DNA of 64,000 bases. It comes from Dirofilaria immitis (taxonomy: Eukaryota; Nematoda; Chromadorea; Rhabditida; Onchocercidae). The number at the start of each line of letters is the position of its first letter. Position 1 is the first letter of the stretch. Both the position numbers and the translations under genes were made by a program. The DNA is taken from NCBI GenBank assembly GCA_024305405.1, contig JAKNDB010000015.1:440001-504000 (forward strand), given 5' to 3'. Under the pieces are notes generated by a model. The model had not been told where the DNA came from and ran no database searches. It saw only the letters and a list, made by a program, of their open reading frames with translations. This document shows, piece by piece, positions 40,533 through 64,000 of the stretch.

Positions 40533-43500
40533 CTAAAACTATCATGATGGCTTCATTTTCTAACATAATGCTTTATCGATATTTACTATTATCATGGGCT
40601 ATTGCTGATTACGATATATCATATTTACAGCTTATCACAAGTTAGTTCTCTACATTTCTTACTCCAGAATTTTTTTGTTTTTTTAAATAAGCAATTAATG
40701 ATTTTATAATTGGTGAAAAAATTTTTTGGAAATATGAGAATATCGATTAATTGATTAAGTAGAATTTTTATCACTATAATATTTGCTTCGATTGTATCAG
40801 TTATTTGAAGATATTGATGAAACTAGCATAATAATATATTTTTAATTCACTGATAAGAATAATTTTAATTCACTGATAATTTTAACTCACTGATAAGAGT
40901 TATTCTTATCAATGAATTGTTGCAATTTTGAAAAAAACATTCGATTTAAAAGTTTCGTTTGTTAGATTTTTTCTTCTTACTGCTATTATTGATACAACTC
41001 TTATCATTTACCTTTTATCATTTGATAGATTGATAAAATTATTAATTAGAACTAAAAATTATTTCAAAAAGTAATATAAAATAATAGTGAAAGGAACTTT
41101 GTTGTTTGTTTATAATCTAATCTGATTATTTGGTAAAAATCAAATTGATCATATCATTCTCGATTTATATTGCTGATACTTTGCATTATTAGCGCTTAAG
41201 ATCAGCGACTCCGTAGCAATTCCTATTTTTCTTGATTGATTGATCGATTAAAAATGTTCATATCTAATAATTTGATTTTTCTATCTAATAATACATATGA
41301 TTATTTAAGATTATTCGTAAAAATTTGATCATATCAAAAAAAAAAAAAAAACTGACCGAGCCATTTCATCTAACTATCTGTTGATTAAATTTTTTTAAGA
41401 AAAATAATTTAATTTATAAGACATAAATTAAATGATAACACTTAACAAACTAATATCATTTTTTTATCACTTAGTTTGATTGATTTCATTGATCAATCAA
41501 TAATCAATTAATTGATTCACAATTTAAAAAATGACGAAACGAAACGATATATGATAAATAGTCGAACAATTATCAAACGATCTTCAATTTTTTAATTTTT
41601 TTTTCTCAAATATATAGGAAGGCAAATATTATCATACTTATTCTCGATGAAAAAGAAAAAAACATGTCGCATTACAATTGTTAGCTTCAATCACGAGACT
41701 AAAATATTCAATCGAGAGTTTTGCTAAAAATATATTTGACATACTTTCAATAAAATATTTACAAATGTTTACATGGATATGTAATATATTTTTGTCATTT
41801 TTATTGTTTATTTTTTTTCTTATCAAACAAAAAAATTTATCAAAACTTATCATCTCTAATATCTATAATTGTATTTTATAAAAAAGAAAAAAGGTATTGA
41901 AAAAAGATTTAGATTGAAATGATTTAAAGGTCAAATGTCATCCAAACATAGCATATGAAAACTTATAGCCATAAGTTACAATATTCAAAAATATTTCCAT
42001 TTATCGGGAGATCGAAATCGAGAGAGAGAGGGAGAGAGAGGGAGAGAGAGAGGGGAGAGAGGAGAGAGAGAGAGGGTGAAGAGGATGAGGGATGACTTTT
42101 TCATTTACATAAAATGCTATTAAATGTAAAATGTAAACAAATAAAGCTATAAGTCCTAACATTTCTCATTGTTAAATCTATTTTTCAAACTTTTTGAAAT
42201 CTATAGAAATTCTAATTTTATATTTTATAGCTTTTGTTACCTGTGCTAATCAATATTACTATTATAAGTGATAATTTTCGATACTATTATAAATGATAAT
42301 TCTCGATAAATTCCTGTAATACTTCAATCGTACTATTCATTTTATCATTTTGTCATCAATCGTAATCGATGAATTTGTATAAAAGTACTTCAATCATACT
42401 ATCTATGTTATCATTTTTAACCAATCATGATCGATAAATTTGCATAATACTTCCGTCTTGCAATTTATTATATCGTTTGTTATCAATCATAATCGGTAAA
42501 TTTGCATAATAATACTTCAATCTTACTATCTCTTTTATCATTTTGTCATCAATGGTAATTGATAAATTTGTATAATAGTTTGATCTTAATATCTTATTAT
42601 CTGTCATTAACTGTGATCAATAAATTCTCGTAATACTTCAAACTTATTATCTATCATATCATTTGTAAGCAACCATAATCGATAAATTTGCATAACATTT
42701 CGATCTTACTATCATATCATTTTGTCATCAATTGTAATCGATAAATTTGTATAATACTTCAATCTTATCTCTCTTATGATTTTGTGATTAATCATCGTCG
42801 GTAAATTTGCATAACACTTTAATCGTAGTACCTTATCATTTGTTACCAATCGTAATTGGTAAATTTTTGCATAATACTTCAATCATTACTATCTCTCTTA
42901 CATTTGTTGCTAATTGTAATCGATAAATTTGCATAATAGTTTGATCATACTATCTATCTATCATATCATTTGTTATCAATTGTGATGATTCATTCATATT
43001 TTTATATATTCATATTATATTTCTATTATTCTTTACTACTATTTCATTTGCAATTGAATAAACAAAAAATTTTCCTATTTCTTTTTTTTTTTTTTTTTGG
43101 GAATATATATGAGTAATAGGAAAATAAACATTTTAAAGTTTCTTTTTTTTTTTTCTTAACAATTATTCGAGCATTTTCTATTTTTCGATTCTAAAGTATT
43201 ACACTAATGTAAATTATTTATTTATATGATTCGATGGATGAATTTTTCGAGAAAGTTTTTGTTTTTAAAAATACAATTATTAAAACATATCGATGTAATG
43301 TATTGTTTAATTAATTTTATATTATAATCATTTTGTAAATATAACAAAAAACATACAATCAAAAATTATTAAATTAATCGAAAATTCAAACTCAAAAATT
43401 ATTAAATTAATCGAAAATTCAAACCCAAAAATTATTGAATTGACCGAAAATTCAAACTCAAAAATTATTAAATTAATCGAAAATTCAAACTCAAAAATTA

Positions 43501-44045
43501 TTAAATTAATCGAAAATTCAAACTCAAATTAAATCGAATTTTCATTTAATTATATAATTAATTTGTGTGAATGAAATAAACAAATATTAATTAAATTAAA
43601 ATATAATTAATTAAATTTTTTTCTTTTCTCTTTTTTCAATTCCATTTTAATTATTTTGGTTAAAAAAAAAAGAATTGAAAAATAAATAAATTATTTCATT
43701 CTTATCTTTTTCTATACATTTTTAAAGTGCTATTTGATCGTTTGTTTTTTTTTTTTTTTGTTCACTATCAATTTTTATCACTTATCAATTTTGTTTGTTT
43801 TATTTTTTTCTGCTCATTATCAATCATCAATTTTTTATTATTCATTGTTAAATGATATTTTAGATTTTAGGAAGCCTAAAATAAATGAATGAAATAGTTT
43901 ATTTGATATTTTTTAATTCAAAATTTTTCAATCTTTCATTAATCAATCATTTCTAATCGATCGATCATTCATTTTTTTTTCTTTTAAATTACTTCCAGGT
44001 GAGGCTTATTTGGCACAAAATGCTTTAATAATATGCGATTATTAA
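40533..44045 (+). CDS. Doubtful two-exon mini-gene with a hydrophobic start
   Basis: A strong acceptor CTCTTTTCAG (AG at 40531-40532) precedes two ATGs at 40544 and 40547. The exon reads MMASFSNIMLYRYLLLSWAI, then ADYDISYLQLIT, and ends at a good donor (GTTAGT at 40641). A later acceptor TTACTTCCAG at 43998 continues in the same phase as SEAYLAQNALIICDY and a stop at 44043-44045. A GTAAAT donor at 44088 suggests the second exon may really continue. The implied intron of 3.4 kb is full of repeats. I do not recognise the protein. It could be a non-coding transcript or chance. Confidence 0.2.
42010..42080. repeat. (GA)n/(GGA) purine tract
   Basis: About 70 nt of AGAGAGAGAGGGAGAGAGAG-type purine-only sequence. 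Confidence 0.9.
42240..42990. repeat. Degenerate repeat of about 58-65 nt, about 11 copies
   Basis: Copies share TAATACTTCAATCTTACTAT, then TATCATTTTGTCATCAAT and CGTAATCGATAAATTTGCA. Individual copies differ by several substitutions, so this array is old compared with the 22-nt and 51-nt arrays. Confidence 0.87.
43355..43532. repeat. 33-nt tandem repeat, about 5 copies
   Basis: Unit is CAAAAATTATTAAATTAATC plus GAAAATTCAAACT. One copy varies to GAATTGACC. The array lies in AT-rich DNA without a gene. Confidence 0.9.
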
Positions 44046-44284
44046 TTGTAGTGATTTTGCGGCCATCAAATGGCATATAAAAAAACGGTAAATCGATTTC
44101 ATATCTAATAACTTTTTTTTTTTTTTTTTGCTACTATTAATGTTACCTTTGTTTAAATTACGCTATCAGTGATAAATGAATCAGTGATAATTTGTTTGAT
44201 AGAAACGAAAAAGAAAAAGAGAATATGAAATATATACTAATAGAGACATATTTCTATGATTAATAAATTCATTTCTTCAAATAA

Positions 44285-44890
44285 TTTCCATCCTTTTTTT
44301 TATTTTATTCCTATAAATATGAAATGATAGTAGCATGATGCATTATGCGACCTTATGACCTTACCTAACTTTTATTTTCTTATTATCATATTTATTATCT
44401 TCTTCAAATAATAGAAATGATAAGAAGAGAAAGAGAGAGAGAGCGAGAAGAGAGAGGGAAGGATTGAAAGAGAATAGGAAGGTAGTTTCAACTTCCATTT
44501 TTTTTTATTTTGTTCCTAGAAATATGAAATGATAGTAGCATGCTGAATTATGTGACCTTATGACCTTATCTAACTTTTATTTTCTCATTATCATATTTAT
44601 TATCTTCTTCAAATAATAGAAATGATAAGAAGAGAAAGAGAGAGAGAGCGAGAAGAGAGAGGGAAGGATTGAAAGAGAATAGGAAGGTAGTTTCAATTTC
44701 CATTTTTTTTATTTTATTCCTAGAAATATGAAATGATAGTAGCATGCTGCATTATGTGACCTTATGACCTTATCTAACTTTTATTTTCTCATTATCATAT
44801 TTATTATCTTTTTCAAATAATAGAAATGATAAAAAAGAAAGAAAAAGAGAAAGAGAGAGAGAAGAAAGAGAGAAGAGAGGTGAAGGTAAT
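44285..44890. repeat. Tandem repeat of about 205 nt, 3 copies, with internal GA tracts
   Basis: Each copy has GAAATATGAAATGATAGTAG, CATGCTG, GTGACCTTATGACCTTAT, CTAACTTTTATTTTCTCATT, then GAAATGATAAGAAGAGAAAG and a GAGAGAGCGAGAAGAGAGAG tract. Copies 1 and 2 are near-identical along their whole length, and copy 3 is diverged at its 3' end. Confidence 0.92.
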
Positions 44891-45419
44891 TTTGTAACAG
44901 TAATTTTGAAATTGTTATAAATGACAATGAACTTTGTTCATCCAAAAAAAAAAAAAAAAAATTATCAATTTCCAATCTTTGATAAATGATGCATCATCTT
45001 GCTATTACTCAAATAATAGATGATTAAAAAAAATTAACTGATAAAAAGCAATAATTTTAATACATTCTTTACATGTTAATGTTACCCAATAATTGATCAT
45101 TATTTTTCAATAAAATTAATATTTGATTGTTTATTGAATTGTATTGTTGACAAAACAATTTTACTATTATCATTTCTATTTGATATGATTAATAATTGAT
45201 AAAATAATATCAACAAAATATGCCTTTTCTATAATACATTTAATACGCTTATACATCTATGCAAATATAAATGTACGGATTATTTGATGTATAATTTTTA
45301 TATGATATATTTCCCTATTTCCTATCTTATATTTTAATCATTTTATAAAATATTGCTTAAATTTAATTTGAAAAAAATGAAAAAGTTTTCAAATATTATC
45401 TATAAATTAATCTTATCTG

Positions 45420-45525
45420 TAAAATATTATCAGTAGGAGTTAATTTATTTAAAAACATTATTATCAGTAGGAGTTAATTTATTTAAAACATTATTATCAG
45501 TAGGAGTTAATTTATTTAAAACATT
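45420..45525. repeat. 33-nt tandem repeat, 3 copies, upstream of the transporter
   Basis: Unit is AACATTATTATCAGTAGGAG plus TTAATTTATTTAA. It ends about 140 nt before the transporter start codon. Confidence 0.88.
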
Positions 45526-45664
45526 TCTATCAATCTAAATCAGTTATCTAATTTGCGCTCAAAGTATTGAATGAATTATTCGCTCTTTAACAATATGCGA
45601 TTTATTTCGTAAAATAATATTTAAAAAAACAAAAAAAAAAAAAAAAACAAGACAGATTCTGATA

Positions 45665-51613
<5,949 letters not shown>

Positions 51614-53265
51614 GTATTTACTATATTCTTTTTACATTGTAATATATCATGAAATTATTATTATTATCTAAATTACTATTATTTAAATTATGCTATAAAT
51701 TATTAGCAGCGAATAAGTAGATTTCAAAACTTTATAAATTTTAATTATGATAATAATCAGTATCTTTTAGTTTATTCAGTTATGCTCATTTTTTTTCTTT
51801 TTGAAATTATATCTATTTTTAGTTTAATCAATTGAAATGTATTGCTATAAGTTAATTTTCAGTTGCTAACATGTCAAAAATTTCAAAACTATAAAACAAC
51901 AAATTGAATAATTAGAAATTAGGAATAATAATCTCAGAAGAGATTTATGATAGATTAGGAAAACAATTTCAAGAGATCATTTTTAGTACAATTAAAAAAA
52001 AATCTTTCTAAAAAGACAGCAAACAAAAATCTATTAAAAAAAAGTTGAAAATTTTTTGATAAATTGAAAATTGATTCGTATTAAAAAAAAAAAAAAATTG
52101 TAGAAGCGTTTTCTTTTTGGAAATCATCGAAATTGTAAAATTATTTTCTCGCTTCTTATGAAGCCTAGATCTTGCTTCTTGTGAAGCCTAGATCTTGCTT
52201 CTTATGAAGCCTAGATCTTATAAAGCCTAGAAAATACGAATGAATTTTCAATTTTTTTTTTTTAATCATTATATGCAATATGCTGATAGTGTTTTATATT
52301 TTATATAATATATCTAATGTTTGTAGCAATATTTGGCAAATTGTAATAGATTCTGAAGTAATATGCATATGTAATAGATTCTGAAATTGTAGTAGATTCT
52401 ATTTTACAGTTATAATATGTATATTATATTACATATTTCAAATTCATTGTAATAGATTCTGAAGTATTTTACGGCTATAATATGTATATTATATTACATA
52501 TTTTAAATTCATTTTAATTTTTGATTTAGTTACGAATTTTTTCTATTTGTTTTATATATGTATGATTTAATTGAAGTTAAACATTTTCTGCTACTCTTAT
52601 TAATTCCATATATATCATCTATTTTTCGCCTTTGCGATAATTAAAGTTTGAGATAAGATTGTTGATAATTTCATCCAAAAATACACTGTCCCTCTTTTAA
52701 AAATTCATAACTACAATTCTAACTTTTGAAAGATGAAAAAATTTGTTGAATCACTTGCAATTATGCCAAATAAATTATATGCTAATTTATGCAACATTAA
52801 GAAATATACAATTTTTATCAATGAAAAATTGATTAGATTTAAAATTTCAATGCAACTACTATCTTCCGCCGATTTTCATAGCTATCAAGAAGGTATGATA
52901 TTTGCGCAATCAAGAAAAGCGATATTTGCGCATTAGTTTCCTAAATAATATTTATTAAGTTTATGTGCTTTATATTTATTATTCTTAAATGTTATTTTTT
53001 TCTTTAAATTAAAATAAGATTTGAAAATGATAGATAATAAACATCTAGGAAAGGAATGAATAATTCAACATTTCTAAAGATAAATTTTAGACCTTCATAA
53101 TTTCTTAATCTTTCCCTTTTTCTTCAATAAATTTTTATCATCATTTTCATATAGTATCAGCTATTTTAAAAGTCTTCGGAAGAAATAATATTATTTTTAA
53201 AAGTCTATGGAAAGGAATTATATTATCTAGAATCATCATTTGTAGAACATGCAGTTGTTAGAATG
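51614..53265. other. Intergenic region after the transporter
   Basis: AT-rich. It includes a 23-nt repeat (CTTCTTATGAAGCCTAGATC, 3 copies, about 52148-52222) and a duplicated TATAATATGTATATTATATT segment near 52400-52505. A 67-codon frame at 52733-52936 has no recognisable motif and no splice context I trust. No gene called. Confidence 0.55.
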
Positions 53266-53269
53266 CAAT

Positions 53270-53770
53270 TGGAAAAATAGAATGCAAATTTTATTAATGA
53301 AGCAGGAGGATATCCTAATTTCCAGAATCAAGAATCGGGAATGTCTTATCCGAAATACACCGCCTCATAGCAAAAATGCTAGCAGGAGAGAGGATTCGTC
53401 TACATTTTAACTTATGCTTAGTTGATATTCAATTTGATCGCAAATTTTGTTAACGAAGGAGGGATACCCTGATTTCCAGAATCGAAAATCGGGAATGCCT
53501 TATCCGAAATATACCGCCTTATAGCAACAGCTTCTATCTGAGGAGAGAGGATCCGTCTATATTTTAACTCATACTTGATTGATATTTAATTTGATCGCAA
53601 ATTTTGTTAACGAAGGAGGGGATATCCTGATTTCCAGAATCGAGAATCGGGAATGTCTTATCCGAATAAATCGCATTATAGTAATAGTCTGCTAGCCGAG
53701 GAGAGAGGATCCGTCTACGTTTTTAAGTTACAATTATAATTAGTGGATACTTAATTTGATCACAGACTAT
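53270..53770. repeat. 155-nt tandem repeat, about 3 copies, GC-richer than flanks
   Basis: Units contain GATCGCAAATTTTGTTAACG, AAGGAGG, ATATCCTGATTTCCAGAATC, GGGAATGTCTTATCCGAAAT, CCGCCTTATAGCAA, then GAGGAGAGAGGATCCGTCTA. Copies differ by substitutions and small indels. No frame is shared by the copies, so this is more like a satellite or a mobile-element fragment than a gene. Confidence 0.88.
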
Positions 53771-54404
53771 TGGTCCGTTGTTCGTCGTCTTATGTCTCGT
53801 TATGTATCAAAAGAGAGGTCAATATTTTATGCCCACGTTTTATGCCTTTTTAATTTAAATTTTTGTAAAAATCATGTCAAAATTTCTTATCTCTAATACG
53901 AAATCCCTGCTAATTTTTCAATATGCTGAAATTTTCATCACCTATGATCTCCCACATCATTTTTGACCTTTTCTTATCTATGACCTTTTTGTATATAACA
54001 TAATGATCGAAAAACTTCATCGTTCAAAATGAAAAAATCTCTCTCTCTCTCTTATCTATATTATGAAGTGTTTCTTCATATGCTCTGCATCTTTGTAATT
54101 GAATTTTCTCAATTATATTGAGTTTGCTATTAAAACATAGGAAAAGATACTGAACTCTTACCTACAATGATAGTAAGCGTAAAAGGTCATCAAAACATAT
54201 CTCTTCCTTACTTCATTTGAAACATCGATATGACTTCTTTTATTATGTTTTCGTTTTATCTTGTTTCTATAAGATTTGCTTGTTTTTTTTTAGGTGCATA
54301 TGAAGTGTTAGCAATTTATTCGATATGCATTCATCAATAAGGTGAAAAAGATTATTGCTTGTTTTTTTGTTCTGCGAATAACGTAGAAATAAAAATTTGA
54401 TAAA

Positions 54405-54441
54405 TTTTTATTTTAGTAGTAATAACAAACGAAGCATATCG

Positions 54442-54442
<1 letters not shown>
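54405..54442 (+). other. Probable trans-splice acceptor of the KDM1B-type gene
   Basis: AAATTTTTATTTTAG (AG at 54415-54416) precedes the ATG at 54442 by 25 nt. An exon-like segment at 54292-54338 upstream also has splice signals, so a non-coding 5' exon is possible. Confidence 0.45.
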
Positions 54443-62427
<7,985 letters not shown>

Positions 62428-64000
62428 TTTTTGAAAATGAATATGAAATATGATCATAGAATTTAGATCGGTGAGGAATGAAGAGTTTGGAGATTTATTG
62501 GTGATTGATTTAATATAAATATATTATATAGTATTTTGATCTTATGATATGAAGCATGACAAATTGCCCTCGTGAAGACCTAGATTAAAGATAATATGTT
62601 ACTTCAATATATATATATATATATATATATACATTTTTCTCATTCCTCTAATATGGAAGTGGAATTGAGATCAGAAAGGACTGTATATCGTTTTTGATAT
62701 GTTTTTAACACAAATCGGAATATTATTGTGATATATATACTGATACGTTTAGCAAATTGTGAAGTAAACTACTGAACGAAGAATTTAGAATGATACATAA
62801 AGCGGTTCGGTAGGTTTTTATTTTCCTCTTTCCCATTGATGCAATTATATATTTAGATATTTTTATTATTTCATTTTGGATTTTAGATTATTTCTTGAAA
62901 TCTTTCCGTAAATTAGTTTTTTTCCCAGTGCACTTTTTTATTTTTTATTTCTGTGAACAATTTTGAAAATTCAAGTTTGAAATATGGAAGTATTTAGAAG
63001 GTTTATAATTACGTATTTAGATTATATATTAGTCCTAAAATATTGAATCATCTAGATGATCTATAATGATTATTGCTTAAGATATTTGATTTTTATACTT
63101 CTTTAGAGAAACATAAATATTAGAATTTAATTTCCATGGATCTAAGGCAAAAATGTCAAGTTGAAACTTATTATTTTTGTACGTTAATTAGTCATGAAAC
63201 TCAGATTTGTATTTTGAACTTTCATTTGTTAATTATATTTTGAGTATGAAAGATGAATATTGCACTTATCATTTAATTATTGATACAACAAAGGGTAGTT
63301 ATGTGTAAATCCTTTCTAGGGAAATTTTTAGTTTTTAATCATTTCAGTTGTCTACTTTTTATACTTCTTTAGTTTGATTACTAGAGTAATATCTTGGGGC
63401 TTTCATTTGCAGTGCTTTCAATACTACCAAGATAACATTTCCTGATCATAGTCATTCAAAGCCAAATTTTTTTATCTTTGCTATTTTATTGATTATTTCA
63501 TTTCAGAATATATGTATTTCATTATTTAGTAATACTATGTATCAACTTTCCATATAATTTTGAAAATCACTTTTACATTTTTTAGATGTTCAAATACAGC
63601 TGTTATAATTAAGCAGAGATTGTAGAACATAGCCATACTGAGAGAAACTCTCGAATTTGATGAATTCAAAGAAGCTCAAATTTCACCATCATACAGAAGA
63701 GGGAAGGAAAAAGATATGGAACAATGAAAATTCTTGCCAGCACTATTCAAAGGCATATTTATTTAAGCTAAGTTACCGATATTTGCAATTATTTTGTTTG
63801 ATTTTATGGAAGTTCGAGAAATAAGTCTTTGTAGATTTTGAAAAATAACTGCATAATCTATTTCAGAGCTAAATTCATAGTCATTTTAAATTCCCAAAAT
63901 TTGAGTCTTTTTGAATTCGTATTTTTTTAAGTTTTTAAACAATTTCCATTATTTGTGAATGTTTCGAATACCTTCATATTTTGAATGGATTCTTGCAAAA
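62428..64000. other. 3' flank of the KDM1B-type gene
   Basis: AT-rich, with an (AT)n run at about 62610-62632. A 33-codon open segment at 63626-63727 (ends KEKDMEQ and a stop) has an acceptor-like TTTTTTAG some 40 nt upstream but is not joined in frame. I do not call a gene. Confidence 0.5.

Overview
The window is eukaryotic nuclear DNA, most likely from a nematode. It is very AT-rich. Coding sequence is split into short exons with GT donors and introns ending in TTTTCAG/TTTTTAG, the nematode-type acceptor. Several start codons lie 10-26 nt after an acceptor that has no upstream exon, as expected for spliced-leader trans-splicing. I cannot name the species; a filarial/spirurid worm would fit the base composition and intron sizes, but that is inference.

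Layout: 1-8.7 kb is repeat-rich with no gene I can support. 8.7-19.4 kb holds a glycerophosphodiester phosphodiesterase with an N-terminal CBM20 domain (GPCPD1 type). 21.1-27.7 kb holds COG6, a subunit of the conserved oligomeric Golgi complex. 29.1-32.3 kb holds a rhomboid protease of the RHBDL4/RHBDD1 type. 33-45.6 kb is a 12-kb block of many different minisatellites with at most one doubtful mini-gene. 45.7-51.6 kb holds an SLC17-like major facilitator transporter. 54.4-62.4 kb holds an LSD2/KDM1B-type histone demethylase, with a complete intron-containing tRNA-Tyr(GUA) inside one of its introns. The last 1.6 kb has no convincing gene. All five protein genes and the tRNA are on the + strand. 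The products work in lipid metabolism, Golgi tethering, ER quality control, membrane transport and chromatin, so they are neighbours rather than an operon of related function.

The most important observation for anyone using this sequence is that every one of the five protein genes needs 1-nt corrections to read through (about 17 in ~9.2 kb of coding sequence, mostly missing A or T in homopolymer runs). With these corrections each gene gives a full-length, well-conserved protein. This looks like uncorrected homopolymer error in the assembly, not five adjacent pseudogenes, and it explains why the genes look fragmented to a simple ORF search. I did not see a mobile element with a coding region, a CRISPR array, a viral gene, or a convincing wholly new system.
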